NCBI RefSeq assembly: GCF_036178145.1
Contig: NZ_CP108067.1
Span: 7,205,501 to 7,269,500, forward strand
Reading direction: 5' to 3'
DNA length: 64,000 nt
DNA from: Streptomyces sp. NBC_00273
GTDB taxonomy: Bacteria; Actinomycetota; Actinomycetes; Streptomycetales; Streptomycetaceae
Shown here: piece after piece, positions 33,001 through 42,073 of the stretch
How positions within the stretch are numbered: position 1 is the stretch's first letter
How the letters are laid out: each line of letters starts with the position of its first letter
The notes under the pieces: model-generated
Databases searched by the model: none
Seen by the model: only the letters and a program-made list of their open reading frames with translations
Told to the model about the DNA's origin: nothing
Made by a program: the position numbers and the translations under genes

Positions 33001-34557
33001 TTACTTCACGGCCTTGAGCGCGTCGATCACGCCGTAGCCGTAGTAGCCCGTCTGGCCCCACTTGCTCGTGCAGGTGGTGGCGTCGATCAGGGTGCCCGCG
33101 GCGTCGTATATCTGCGTCGGGCAGGCCGCCTTCGTGGACTGGGCCTTCAGCATCGCCTGGAGCTGCGAGGGCGTGGCCGACGGGTGGGCGCTCTTGAGGA
33201 GCGCCGCGACGCCCGCGACGTGCGGTGCGGCCATCGAGGTGCCCTGCTTGTAGCCGTAGCCCCCGCCCGGGACGGTCGACAGCACGCGTCCGTTGGCGTC
33301 CGGGGTGTCCGGGACCTGCCACTTGTCGCCGCCGGGGGCGGCGACGTCCACGACCCCGAGGCCGTAGCTGGAGTAGTACGAACGCAGGCCCTTGTCGCCG
33401 GTCGCGGAGACGGTGACCACGCCCGGCAGCTGCGTGGGCAGGTCCAGGCAGACCTTCGGGTCGATGGTGCGCGGCACCGGGGTGGTGTCGTTCGGGCTGG
33501 TCGTGTCCTCCAGGGAGGGCGCGGCCAGGTCCTGGTTGGAGTTGCCGGCCGAGGCGATGTGGAGCGTGCCCTTGCGCTCGGCGTACTTGGTGGCCCGTCC
33601 GATGGCCTCCACCAGCGCCTTCTGGTCGTCGTCGGACTTGCAGTTGAAGAGCCACGGGTCGACGTAGTAGCTGTTGTTGGTCACCTCGATCCCCTTCTCG
33701 GCGGCGAACATGAAGCCGCAGACGACCGCCTCGGTGTAGAAGAGGCTGGTCCCGGGCTCGCTCACCTTGATCGCGGCGATCTTCACGCCCGGCGCGACAC
33801 CGCTGATGCCGATGCCGTTGCGCGCGGCTCCGATGGTGCCGGCCACGTGCGTGCCGTGGTCGCTGCCGTCGGGGTACGGGCGCCAGGCGCCCTCGGTGGT
33901 GTCGGCGACGCCGCCCACGCAGTTGGCCGACTGGCCCTTGGAGAAGTTCGGGGCGAGATCGGGGTGGGTGTCGTCGACTCCCGTGTCGATGATGCCCACG
34001 GTGACGTTCCGGCTGCCATCGTTGATCTTGTGAGCCTTGTCGGCCTTGATCGTCCGCAGGTCCCACTGGTTGGGCTCCAGCGGCTCCTGACCCTCCTGGG
34101 CCGCTGCCGCCGCCTTGGCGGCGTCCGCCGCGCCCAACTGCTGGGTCGCTCCCTCCTCGGTGGTCCGCGCCGCCGACATCGGGGCCGTCCGGGTGGCGCC
34201 GACCGACACGAACAGGCCGCGCTGGGCGCGCAACTGCTTGGCGAAGTCCGGGTTCTGGGAGTGTGCGACCACGACCCCGATCTGCTCGTAGGCCGTCACC
34301 ACCGTTCCGCCGGCCCGCTCGACGGCCTTCTTCGCCGCCTTCACCGTGGCGTACGCGTTCAGGTTGGCCACGTACGACAGCTTGGGGCCGGAGGCATCGG
34401 CCTTCGAGGCCGTCGCCGTGTCGGCCGTATTGCCCAGCGGGGCGGCCGAGGCCGAGATCGCGGGCAGGAAGGCGAGCGAGGCGGTGAGCGCCAGGCCGAC
34501 GGGTACGGCGAGAGCACGGCTGCGCTTCTTGGGCGCACGCGACCCCAGCTGATCCAT
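33001..34557 (-). CDS. Secreted S8 family peptidase (subtilisin-like)
   Basis: A 518-aa serine protease. A signal peptide (basic start, hydrophobic VPVGLALTASLAFLPAI, cut after ASA near 38) is followed by a pro-region to about 165. The catalytic triad is Asp in IIDTGVDDTHPDL near 193, His in DHGTHVAGT near 238, Ser in GTSMAAPHVAG near 435; oxyanion Asn in SAGNSNQ. Two Cys pairs may form disulfides. A C-terminal extension has CPTQIYDAAG and CTSKWGQTGYYGYG. It would degrade extracellular protein. Divergent from the acetate-symporter operon across a 257-base spacer in which I recognise no site. Confidence 0.95.
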   Translation of the reverse strand: MDQLGSRAPKKRSRALAVPVGLALTASLAFLPAISASAAPLGNTADTATASKADASGPKLSYVANLNAYATVKAAKKAVERAGGTVVTAYEQIGVVVAHSQNPDFAKQLRAQRGLFVSVGATRTAPMSAARTTEEGATQQLGAADAAKAAAAAQEGQEPLEPNQWDLRTIKADKAHKINDGSRNVTVGIIDTGVDDTHPDLAPNFSKGQSANCVGGVADTTEGAWRPYPDGSDHGTHVAGTIGAARNGIGISGVAPGVKIAAIKVSEPGTSLFYTEAVVCGFMFAAEKGIEVTNNSYYVDPWLFNCKSDDDQKALVEAIGRATKYAERKGTLHIASAGNSNQDLAAPSLEDTTSPNDTTPVPRTIDPKVCLDLPTQLPGVVTVSATGDKGLRSYYSSYGLGVVDVAAPGGDKWQVPDTPDANGRVLSTVPGGGYGYKQGTSMAAPHVAGVAALLKSAHPSATPSQLQAMLKAQSTKAACPTQIYDAAGTLIDATTCTSKWGQTGYYGYGVIDALKAVK

Positions 34558-34814
34558 GGGTTCTCCAGGTCATCTTCGAAAAAGCCGCCCGGACGCGGTC
34601 GCGTCGGACGGGTTCATGACAAGCGAACCTAGCGTCGCCGTTCCCCTCTCCGCCATCAGTTCGAGAAATCAGTTCCCCAAGAATCAACCGGTGTTGAACC
34701 GTCCCGACGCGCCGTCCGTGCCGTTGACAGGGGGGCTCGGCACCACCGTCCCCCCACACGGAGGTTGTTTTGTCCGTCGTCCCCACCGCACCCGCGTCAC
34801 AAGGAGATCCCCCC

Positions 34815-35180
34815 GTGACCACCGAAGCAGCGCCGCCGCCCGGCAGCGCGGGAACGCCCACGGCGGCCCCCACGGCAGCTGATTACGCGAGCGTCCAGCA
34901 GAGCGCGGAGTTCGCCGAACTGCGCAGCTCCTACCGCTCCTTCGCCTTCCCGCTCACCGTGGCCTTCATCGCCTGGTACCTGCTCTACGTCCTGCTGTCC
35001 AACTACGCGGGCGGCTTCATGGGGACCAAGCTCTTCGGCAACATCAACGTCGCCCTCGTGCTCGGCCTCGCCCAGTTCGCGACGACCTTCCTGATCGCGT
35101 GGCTCTACGCACGGCACGCCGCCGCGAAGCTCGACCCCAAGGCCGAGGCCATCAAGGCGCGGATGGAGGCCGCCGAATGA
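34815..35180 (+). CDS. DUF485 small membrane protein, symporter partner
   Basis: A 121-aa protein with two membrane helices (about 53-73, FPLTVAFIAWYLLYVLLSNY; and 85-110) and a charged tail. DUF485 proteins (YjcH in E. coli) almost always precede an ActP-type acetate symporter, as here. Start: the GTG at 34815 with AAGGAGAT upstream is clearly better than an in-frame TTG at 34770, which would add 15 residues. The stop overlaps the symporter ATG (ATGA) and that gene's ribosome site GGAGG lies inside this one. Confidence 0.92.
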   Translation: MTTEAAPPPGSAGTPTAAPTAADYASVQQSAEFAELRSSYRSFAFPLTVAFIAWYLLYVLLSNYAGGFMGTKLFGNINVALVLGLAQFATTFLIAWLYARHAAAKLDPKAEAIKARMEAAE

Positions 35181-36805
35181 GCGGCTCGCACCACCTGACG
35201 ACGCTCGCCGCGGGAGCCTCCGAGCACCGCCCGCTGATCATCACCTTGTTCGGGCTGTTCGTCGTCGCCACCCTGATCATCACCGTCTGGGCCGGCCGCC
35301 AGACCCGGGGCGCCGCCGACTTCTACGCGGGCGGCCGCCAGTTCACCGGTTTCCAGAACGGCCTCGCCATCTCCGGCGACTACATGTCCGCCGCGTCCTT
35401 CCTCGGCATCGCCGGAGCCATCGCCCTCTTCGGCTACGACGGCTTCCTCTACTCGATCGGCTTCCTCGTCGCCTGGCTGGTCGCCCTGCTGCTCGTCGCC
35501 GAGCCGCTGCGCAACTCCGGCCGCTACACGATGGGCGACGTCCTCGCGTACCGGATGCGCCAGCGGCCCGTCCGCACCGCCGCCGGCACCTCCACCATCG
35601 TGGTTTCGATCTTCTACCTGCTCGCCCAGATGGCCGGCGCCGGCGTGCTCGTCTCGCTGCTCCTGGGCATCACCAGCGACGGCGGCAAGGTGGCCGTCGT
35701 CGCGCTGGTCGGCGTACTGATGATCGTCTACGTGACCATCGGCGGAATGAAGGGCACCACCTGGGTCCAGATGATCAAGGCGGTGCTGCTGATCGCGGGC
35801 GCCCTGCTGATCACCTTCCTGGTGCTGCTGAAGTTCAACTTCAACATCTCCGACCTGCTGGGCAAGGCCGCCGAGAACAGCGGACAGGGGGTGAAGTTCC
35901 TCGAACCCGGTCTCAAGTACGGCAAGGACTCGACCTCGAAGCTGGACTTCCTCTCGCTGGGCCTCGCCCTCGTCCTCGGCACCGCAGGGCTTCCGCACAT
36001 CCTGATCCGCTTCTACACCGTCCCCACCGCCAAGGCCGCCCGCAAGTCCGTGAACTGGGCCATCGGCATCATCGGCGCGTTCTACCTGATGACCATCGCC
36101 CTCGGCTTCGGGGCCGCGGCCCTGCTGAAGAGGGCCGACATCCTGGCCTCTAACAAGGCCGGCAACACCGCCGCACCCCTGCTCGCCCAGGCCGTCGGCG
36201 GCGGCCCCGACTCCACCGGTGGCGCCATCCTGCTCGCCGTGATCTCCGCGGTCGCCTTCGCCACCATCCTGGCCGTCGTCGCGGGCCTCACCCTCGCCTC
36301 CTCCTCGTCCTTCGCGCACGACCTGTACGTGAACGTGATCCGCAAGGGCAAGGCCACCGAGAAGGAGGAGATGCGCGCGGCCCGCTGGTCCACCGTCGTC
36401 ATCGGAGCCGTCGCCATCGGCCTCGGCGCACTGGCCCGCGACCTGAACGTGGCCGGCCTGGTCGCGCTCGCCTTCGCGGTCGCCGCCTCCGCGAACCTGC
36501 CGACGATCCTCTACAGCCTCTTCTGGAAGCGCTTCACCACCCAGGGCGCCCTCTGGTCCATCTACGGCGGACTGATCTCGGCGGTCGGCCTGGTGCTGTT
36601 CTCCCCGGTGGTGTCCGGAAAGCCCACCTCCATGTTCAAGGACGCGGACTTCTTCTGGTTCCCGCTGGAGAACCCGGGGATCATCTCGATCCCCCTCGGC
36701 TTCCTGCTGGGCTGGCTGGGAACCGTCCTCTCCAAGGAGAAGGCAGACCCCCAGAAGTTCGCCGAGCTGGAGGTGCGCTCCCTCACCGGAACAGGGGCGC
36801 ACTGA
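35177..36805 (+). CDS. actP: Cation/acetate symporter (sodium:solute symporter family)
   Basis: A 542-aa permease with about 13 hydrophobic helices. Family blocks: TRGAADFYAGGRQFTGFQNG near residue 42, GDYMSAASFLGIAG, AQMAGAGVLVSLLLG, TAGLPHILIRFYTVPTA near 285 and ASANLPTILYSLFWKRF near 435. ActP imports acetate and other short monocarboxylates with Na+. Translationally coupled to the DUF485 gene. It ends at a perfect 16-bp terminator hairpin. Confidence 0.94.
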   Translation: MSGSHHLTTLAAGASEHRPLIITLFGLFVVATLIITVWAGRQTRGAADFYAGGRQFTGFQNGLAISGDYMSAASFLGIAGAIALFGYDGFLYSIGFLVAWLVALLLVAEPLRNSGRYTMGDVLAYRMRQRPVRTAAGTSTIVVSIFYLLAQMAGAGVLVSLLLGITSDGGKVAVVALVGVLMIVYVTIGGMKGTTWVQMIKAVLLIAGALLITFLVLLKFNFNISDLLGKAAENSGQGVKFLEPGLKYGKDSTSKLDFLSLGLALVLGTAGLPHILIRFYTVPTAKAARKSVNWAIGIIGAFYLMTIALGFGAAALLKRADILASNKAGNTAAPLLAQAVGGGPDSTGGAILLAVISAVAFATILAVVAGLTLASSSSFAHDLYVNVIRKGKATEKEEMRAARWSTVVIGAVAIGLGALARDLNVAGLVALAFAVAASANLPTILYSLFWKRFTTQGALWSIYGGLISAVGLVLFSPVVSGKPTSMFKDADFFWFPLENPGIISIPLGFLLGWLGTVLSKEKADPQKFAELEVRSLTGTGAH

Positions 36806-36823
36806 CATCGTCCGAACACCCAG

Positions 36824-36859
36824 CGTGGCCGCGTCGTAGATCCCTACGACGCGGCCACG
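36824..36859 (+). terminator. Terminator after actP
   Basis: CGTGGCCGCGTCGTAG pairs perfectly with CTACGACGCGGCCACG across a 4-base loop. Confidence 0.88.
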
Positions 36860-36983
36860 TCACGTCTCGTTCATTCGGGCACCACTGGATGACACGGGCG
36901 TCACGTAGTCTCGAAATAGAACGCGTGAAGTAGATCCGATGTCCGCGCGTACCTCTACTTCCGGACAGGGGAGGGGGCCCACA

Positions 36984-37973
36984 GTGCTTCTCGATACCTA
37001 CGGCCGCGTGGCCACTGACCTGCGCGTCTCGCTGACGGACCGGTGCAATCTGCGCTGCACCTACTGCATGCCCGAAGAGGGGCTGCAGTGGCTCGGCAAG
37101 TCGGACCTGCTCAGTGACGACGAGATCGTCCGGTTGATCCGCATCGCGGTCACACAGCTGGGGATCACCGAGGTCCGGTTCACCGGCGGCGAGCCGCTGC
37201 TGCGGCCCGGCCTGGTCGGCATCGTCGAGCAGTGCGCCGGCCTGGAGCCCCGCCCCAAGATGTCCCTGACCACCAACGGTATCGGCCTGAAGCGCACCGC
37301 GCAGGCCCTGAAGGCCGCAGGCCTGGACCGGGTGAACGTTTCGCTGGACACCCTGCGGCCCGACGTCTTCAAGACCCTCACCCGCCGCGACCGGCACAAG
37401 GACGTCATCGAGGGCATGGCCGCGGCCCGCGAGGCCGGCCTCACCCCCGTCAAGGTCAACGCCGTACTCATGCCCGGCCTCAATGACGACGAGGCCCCCG
37501 ACCTGCTGGCCTGGGCCGTGGAGAACGCGTACGAGCTCCGCTTCATCGAGCAGATGCCGCTGGACGCCCAGCACGGCTGGAAGCGCGACGGCATGATCAC
37601 CGCCGGGGACATCCTGGAGTCCCTGCGCACCCGCTTCACGCTCACCGAGGAAGGCGCCGCCGAGCGCGGCTCCGCCCCGGCCGAGCGCTGGGTGGTCGAC
37701 GGGGGCCCGGCCACCGTCGGTGTCATCGCCTCGGTCACCCGCCCGTTCTGCGGCGCCTGCGACCGTACGCGGCTCACGGCCGACGGCCAGGTGCGTACGT
37801 GTCTGTTCGCGACCGAGGAGTCCGACCTGCGGGCGGCCCTGCGCTCGGGCGCCCCGGACGAGGAGATCGCTCGGCTGTGGAAGGTCGCGATGTGGGGCAA
37901 GAAGGCCGGTTCCGGTCTCGACGACCCGTCCTTCCTGCAGCCCGACCGCCCGATGTCCGCGATCGGCGGCTGA
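36984..37973 (+). CDS. moaA: GTP 3',8-cyclase
   Basis: Radical-SAM enzyme that converts GTP to 3',8-cyclo-7,8-dihydro-GTP, the first step of molybdenum cofactor synthesis. The N-terminal cluster motif CNLRCTYC is near residue 24; the GGEPLLRP motif near 70; the C-terminal second [4Fe-4S] site is CGACDRTRL...RTCLF near 265-285; the protein ends in the catalytic Gly-Gly. With the GTG at 36984 (GGGGAGGGGG upstream) the length is 329 aa, the normal size; an in-frame ATG at 36939 would add 15 residues. Monocistronic; other moa genes are not in this window. Confidence 0.97.
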   Translation: MLLDTYGRVATDLRVSLTDRCNLRCTYCMPEEGLQWLGKSDLLSDDEIVRLIRIAVTQLGITEVRFTGGEPLLRPGLVGIVEQCAGLEPRPKMSLTTNGIGLKRTAQALKAAGLDRVNVSLDTLRPDVFKTLTRRDRHKDVIEGMAAAREAGLTPVKVNAVLMPGLNDDEAPDLLAWAVENAYELRFIEQMPLDAQHGWKRDGMITAGDILESLRTRFTLTEEGAAERGSAPAERWVVDGGPATVGVIASVTRPFCGACDRTRLTADGQVRTCLFATEESDLRAALRSGAPDEEIARLWKVAMWGKKAGSGLDDPSFLQPDRPMSAIGG

Positions 37974-38034
37974 CCCGGGTCCCCGGACCGGGGTCCCGGA
38001 CCAGGGCAGGTCGGTCAGGTGAGGTCGGGCCGGG

Positions 38035-38286
38035 TCAGCGCGGGCGTTCCGAGGCCTCCGGCTGAACCCACTCGTCCAGCTTCACGACGTCCTTGAGGAA
38101 ACCGCGGACCCCCAGGAACTGGGAGAGGTGTTCGCGGTGCTCCTCGCACGCCAGCCAGGTCTTGCGCCGTTCCGGCGTGTGCAGCGTCGGATTGTTCCAC
38201 GCCAGGACCCACACGGCCGCGTCGCGACAGCCCTTGGCGGAGCAGGTGGGGTTCTCGTCGGAGCCGGAGGCGTTGGAGGAAGTCAC
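38035..38286 (-). CDS. Conserved small Cys/His protein
   Basis: An 83-aa protein. CSAKGCRDAAVWVLAWNN and WLACEEHREHLSQFLG provide Cys-x4-Cys and Cys-x2-His, a probable zinc site. This is a well-conserved actinobacterial family; some databases label it acetone carboxylase, but nothing in the sequence supports that enzyme. Monocistronic, between a hairpin on its upstream side and the moaA 3' end. Function unknown. Confidence 0.82.
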   Translation of the reverse strand: MTSSNASGSDENPTCSAKGCRDAAVWVLAWNNPTLHTPERRKTWLACEEHREHLSQFLGVRGFLKDVVKLDEWVQPEASERPR

Positions 38287-38310
38287 AGGCCCACATTAGA
38301 ACGGAATGGC

Positions 38311-38346
38311 GACGCCGAGCAGCCACGGGGGGAGCTGCCCGGCGTC
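38311..38346 (-). terminator. Probable terminator of the DUF3099 gene
   Basis: GACGCCG-A-GCAGC and GCTGCC-CGGCGTC form a near-perfect stem of about 12 bp with a C-rich loop, on the minus-strand 3' side of the gene ending at 38423. Confidence 0.6.
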
Positions 38347-38422
38347 GGTCCGTCGCTCCGACGGGGGATGCGGAGCGCGTGAGCAGTATGTCACGCAGGA
38401 CCCGCTGGAGTGCACTGGAACT

Positions 38423-38764
38423 TCACGATTGATCTGAGCTTTTCTTGAGGTTTCCCGCGTCCAGCGCCGGTCGCACGGGGGCCGGAACGAAGTGCGAGGG
38501 CAGCGAGGGCGTCGATTCGCGCCCGGCGTTGGCGATGACCACGGCCACGTACGGGAGCAGGGCTCCGGCCACGAGCGTCACGATGGCCACCGGGCGCTGC
38601 ACGTTCCACAACAGCACGGTCGCGATGACCGACAGGGTCCTGATCGCCATGGAGATCACGTATCGCCGCTGGCGACCCCGCACGTCCTCGGCGAGACCCA
38701 TCCGCGCGCCCGTGATCCGGAAGACCTCGGCCCCGTTCCGCTTCTGCCGCTTCGTCCGCTCCAC
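38423..38764 (-). CDS. DUF3099 family membrane protein
   Basis: About 113 aa. The block VFRITGARMGLAEDVRGRQRR precedes two hydrophobic helices (about 36-55 and 58-78, ending YVAVVIANAGRE) and a Pro/Ser tail. This layout is DUF3099. The start is uncertain: GTG at 38764 gives a normal-sized protein but its GGAG lies only two bases upstream; the frame stays open beyond 39000. Divergent from the GlsB-like gene. Function unknown. Confidence 0.75.
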   Translation of the reverse strand: MERTKRQKRNGAEVFRITGARMGLAEDVRGRQRRYVISMAIRTLSVIATVLLWNVQRPVAIVTLVAGALLPYVAVVIANAGRESTPSLPSHFVPAPVRPALDAGNLKKSSDQS

Positions 38765-38942
38765 GCTCCACCACCCGATCGCCCTCCGGGCACTCGCTCG
38801 CGGCCCGGTCCCTCCCACGGTACGCCCGCCCCCGGGCCGGGAGGTGAGCGGGCCCCCGTACGACACCGTCCGAAATGCGCCGTACGCCGGATGGGCCGAC
38901 ACTGGGCGCACGTGCGCACAACGCGCCGGGAGGAGGCTCGAC

Positions 38943-39218
38943 ATGGGTTGGTTGTGGGCGATCATCGTCGGTTTCGTGCTGGGGCTGATAGCCAAGGCCA
39001 TCCTGCCGGGCAAGCAGCACCAGCCCCTGTGGCTGACCACCCTCTTCGGCATCGTCGGTGCCGTCCTCGGCAATGCGGTGGCCACGTGGATCGGTGTGGG
39101 CGAGACCGCGGGCATCGACTGGACCCGGCACCTGCTGCAGATCGCCGGAGCGGTCCTCGTGGTCGCGCTCGGCGAGATGATGTACGGAGCGATCAAGGGC
39201 AAGCGGCAGACGACGTGA
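38943..39218 (+). CDS. GlsB/YeaQ/YmgE family stress-associated membrane protein
   Basis: A 91-aa protein with three helices: WLWAIIVGFVLGLIAKAILP (3-22), LTTLFGIVGAVLGNAVATWI (32-51) and LLQIAGAVLVVALGEMMYG (65-83). The Gly-zipper-like spacing and the KAILPGKQ motif identify the GlsB/YeaQ transglycosylase-associated family. Members are stress-induced in many bacteria; the mechanism is unknown. GGGAGGAGG stands before the ATG. Single gene ended by a terminator shared with tyrS. Confidence 0.9.
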   Translation: MGWLWAIIVGFVLGLIAKAILPGKQHQPLWLTTLFGIVGAVLGNAVATWIGVGETAGIDWTRHLLQIAGAVLVVALGEMMYGAIKGKRQTT

Positions 39219-39238
39219 CCCGTCGCGGGTCATGACGA

Positions 39239-39275
39239 AGGGGCCGGCCGGACCAAGTGGTCCGAACCGGCCCCT
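39239..39275. terminator. Bidirectional terminator
   Basis: GGGGCCGG/CCGGCCCC outer stem with an inner GGACCAAGTGGTCC hairpin lies between the convergent GlsB-like gene and tyrS. Confidence 0.8.
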
Positions 39276-39331
39276 CCGCGGTGCTCTGCCGTGCTCACCG
39301 CTCACTCGCGCCCTGCGGCGCGCCGGACGCG

Positions 39332-40600
39332 TCAGGCGCCGGTGACCTCCACCGCGGCCAGGTTCTTCTTGCCGCGGCGCAGCACCAGCCAGCGCCCGTG
39401 GAGCAGGTCCTCCTTGGCGGGGACCGCGTCCTCGGCGGTGACCTTCGCGTTGTTCACGTAGGCGCCGCCCTCCTTCACGGTCCGGCGGCCAGCCGACTTG
39501 CTCGCGACCAGGCCGGTCTCCGCGAGCAGGTCCACCACGAGGCCGGGCTCCGCCACCTGGGCGTGCGGTAGCTCGGACAGGGCCGCGGCCAGCGTGGCCT
39601 CGTCCAGCTCCGCCAGATCGCCCTGACCGAACAGTGCCTTCGACGCGGCGATCACGGCGGCGCACTGCTCGGCCCCGTGCACGAGCGTGGTCAGCTCCTC
39701 GGCCAGCGCCCGCTGGGCGGCGCGCGCCTGCGGCCGCTCGGCGGTCTGCGCCTCCAGCTCCTCCAGTTCCTCGCGGGACTTGAAGGACAGGATCCGCATG
39801 TAGGTGGAGATGTCCCGGTCGTCCACGTTCAGCCAGAACTGGTAGAACGCGTACGGCGTGGTCATCTCCGGGTCGAGCCACACGGCGCCGCTCTCGGACT
39901 TGCCGAACTTGGTGCCGTCCGCCTTGACCATCAGCGGGGTCGCCAGCGCGTGCACGACCGCGCCCGGCTCGACCCGGTGGATCAGGTCGAGTCCGGCCGT
40001 CAGGTTGCCCCACTGGTCGGAGCCGCCCTGCTGGAGCACGCAGCCGTAGCGCCGGTACAGCTCCAGGAAGTCCATGCCCTGGAGCAGCTGGTAGCTGAAC
40101 TCGGTGTAGCTGATGCCCTGGTCGGAGTCCAGCCGCTTGGCGACCGAGTCCTTCGTCAGCATCTTGTTGACGCGGAAGTGCTTGCCGATGTCCCGCAGGA
40201 ACTCGATGGCGGACATGCCCGCCGTCCAGTCCAGGTTGTTCACCATGAGCGCCGCGTTCTCGCCCTCGAAGGACAGGAACGGTTCGATCTGGGTGCGCAG
40301 CCGGGTCACCCAGTTCGCCACGGTCTCCGGGTCGTTCAGGGTCCGCTCGGCCGTCGGTCGCGGGTCGCCGATCTGCCCCGTGGCCCCGCCGACCAGCGCC
40401 AGCGGCCGGTTGCCGGCCTGCTGGAGCCGGCGCACGGTGAGCACCTGGACCAGGTGCCCCACGTGCAGCGAGGCCGCGGTCGGGTCGAAGCCGCAATAGA
40501 AGGTGACCGGACCGTCCGCGAAGGCCTTGCGCAGCGCTTCTTCGTCGGTGGACTGGGCGAAGAGCCCGCGCCACTTCAGTTCGTCGACGATGTCAGTCAC
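39332..40600 (-). CDS. tyrS: Tyrosyl-tRNA synthetase
   Basis: Charges tRNA-Tyr. The 422-aa class I synthetase has the HIGH-type motif HVGH near residue 47 and the KMSKS-type motif KFGKS near 232. Tyrosine-pocket blocks are YCGFDPTA and YQLLQGMDF. The S4 RNA-binding domain at about 355-420 contains [14 protein letters not shown]. The GTG start at 40600 has AAGGAG ten bases upstream. I see no T-box or other leader element upstream (40601-40672). Confidence 0.97.
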   Translation of the reverse strand: MTDIVDELKWRGLFAQSTDEEALRKAFADGPVTFYCGFDPTAASLHVGHLVQVLTVRRLQQAGNRPLALVGGATGQIGDPRPTAERTLNDPETVANWVTRLRTQIEPFLSFEGENAALMVNNLDWTAGMSAIEFLRDIGKHFRVNKMLTKDSVAKRLDSDQGISYTEFSYQLLQGMDFLELYRRYGCVLQQGGSDQWGNLTAGLDLIHRVEPGAVVHALATPLMVKADGTKFGKSESGAVWLDPEMTTPYAFYQFWLNVDDRDISTYMRILSFKSREELEELEAQTAERPQARAAQRALAEELTTLVHGAEQCAAVIAASKALFGQGDLAELDEATLAAALSELPHAQVAEPGLVVDLLAETGLVASKSAGRRTVKEGGAYVNNAKVTAEDAVPAKEDLLHGRWLVLRRGKKNLAAVEVTGA

Positions 40601-40672
40601 GGTCGTGACTCTCCTTGAGAGATGGAGTGAGTAGGGGCGTGGATGAGGGGTCTACCCGCACATTCTAGGTGG

Positions 40673-42073
40673 TCAGACGCCCTTGCTCACCGAACTCATG
40701 TTGAAGTCCGGGATGCGCAGCGCCGGCATCGCGGCACGGGTGAACCAGTCGCTCCACTCGCGCGGCAGGGTCTTCTCGGTCCGGCCGGCCTCCGAGGCCC
40801 GCGACAGCAGGTCCACGGGTGACTCGTTGAACCGGAAGTTGTTGACCTCGCCGACCACCTGTCCGTTCTCCACCAGGTAGACGCCGTCCCGGGTCAGGCC
40901 CGTGAGCAGCAGCGTCGCCGGGTCCACCTCGCGGATGTACCAGAGGCAGGTCAGCAGCAGACCCCGTTCGGTGGCCGCGACCATCTCCTCCAGCGACTTC
41001 TCGCCGCCCGCGTCCATGATCAGGTTCCCGAAGCCGGGGGAGAGCTGCATCCCGGTCAGGCCCGCCGTGTGCCGGGTGGTGCTCAGCCGGTTCAGGTGAC
41101 CGTCCGCGATCCACTCGGTCGCCGGGACCGGCAGGCCGTTGTCGAACACCGAGGCGTCGTCGCCGGAGCTGTGCGCGATCACGAACGGTGCGGACTCCAG
41201 GCCGGGCGCGTTCGGGTCGCTGCGCAGGGAGAGCGGCAGCCCGGACAGCTTCTCGCCGAGCCGGGTGCCGCCACCGGGCTTGGAGAAGACCGTACGGCCC
41301 TCCACCGCGTCCCGGGCCGCCGCCGACCACATCTGGTAGATCATCAGGTCGGCCACGGCGGTCGGCGGCAGCAGCGTCTCGTACCGGCCCGCGGGCAGGT
41401 CGATCTTCCGCTCCGCCCAGCCGAGGCGCACGGCGAGCTCCGCGTCCAGCACGGTCGGGTCCACGTCCTTGAAGTCCCGGGTGGAGCGGCCCGCCCAGGC
41501 GGAGCGCTGCCGGTCCGGGGACTTCGCGTTGAGCTCCAGGGTGCCGTTCGGCTGGTCGTGGCGCAGCCGCAGGCCCGTCGAGGTGCCGACGTACGTGGAG
41601 ACCAGCTCGTGGTGCGCGAAGCCGTATAGTTCCCGACCGCCCTCGCGGGCCCGGGCGAAGGCCTCGCCGAGGGCCGGGGCGAAGTCCGCGAAGACCGCCG
41701 AGCTCGTCTCGGCCGGGGCGTCGGTGAAGTCCGGCGAGGCCGGGATCCCGGTGACCAGCTGCTGGGCGTCCTCGGCCGGGCCCGCCCCGCGGGCGGCCGC
41801 CTCGGCGGCCCGGACCAGCGGTTCCAGGTCGTCCGCGGTCACGGCGGAGCGCGAGACGACCCCCGAGGCCGTGCCCTCCTTGCCGTCGACCGTGGCGATG
41901 ACCGTCAGGGTCCGGCCGCGGGTCACGCCGTTCGTCGTCAGGGCGTTGCCCGCCCAGCGCAGATTGGCGCTCGACCCCTCGTCCGCGATGACGACGCAGC
42001 CGTCGGCGGTGGACAGCTCCAGGGCCCGCTCGACGACCTCGTGGGGCTTGGTGATGCGAATCGACGAGCTCAT
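40673..42073 (-). CDS. TldD/PmbA family protein, PmbA (TldE)-like subunit
   Basis: A 466-aa partner of the following TldD. It lacks the HExxxH zinc motif and has the family C-terminal block SLEEMVAATERGLLLTC, then LTRDGVYLVENGQVVGEVNNF. In E. coli TldD and TldE form a hetero-oligomeric metallopeptidase that trims unfolded peptides and modified peptide antibiotics. Its ATG overlaps the TldD stop (ATGA), so stoichiometric synthesis is likely. Confidence 0.9.
   Translation of the reverse strand: MSSSIRITKPHEVVERALELSTADGCVVIADEGSSANLRWAGNALTTNGVTRGRTLTVIATVDGKEGTASGVVSRSAVTADDLEPLVRAAEAAARGAGPAEDAQQLVTGIPASPDFTDAPAETSSAVFADFAPALGEAFARAREGGRELYGFAHHELVSTYVGTSTGLRLRHDQPNGTLELNAKSPDRQRSAWAGRSTRDFKDVDPTVLDAELAVRLGWAERKIDLPAGRYETLLPPTAVADLMIYQMWSAAARDAVEGRTVFSKPGGGTRLGEKLSGLPLSLRSDPNAPGLESAPFVIAHSSGDDASVFDNGLPVPATEWIADGHLNRLSTTRHTAGLTGMQLSPGFGNLIMDAGGEKSLEEMVAATERGLLLTCLWYIREVDPATLLLTGLTRDGVYLVENGQVVGEVNNFRFNESPVDLLSRASEAGRTEKTLPREWSDWFTRAAMPALRIPDFNMSSVSKGV

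Noticed and set aside
36860..36983. Molybdenum-cofactor riboswitch before moaA
   Set aside because: The spacer is short and lacks the conserved Moco riboswitch stems; nothing supports an RNA element there.
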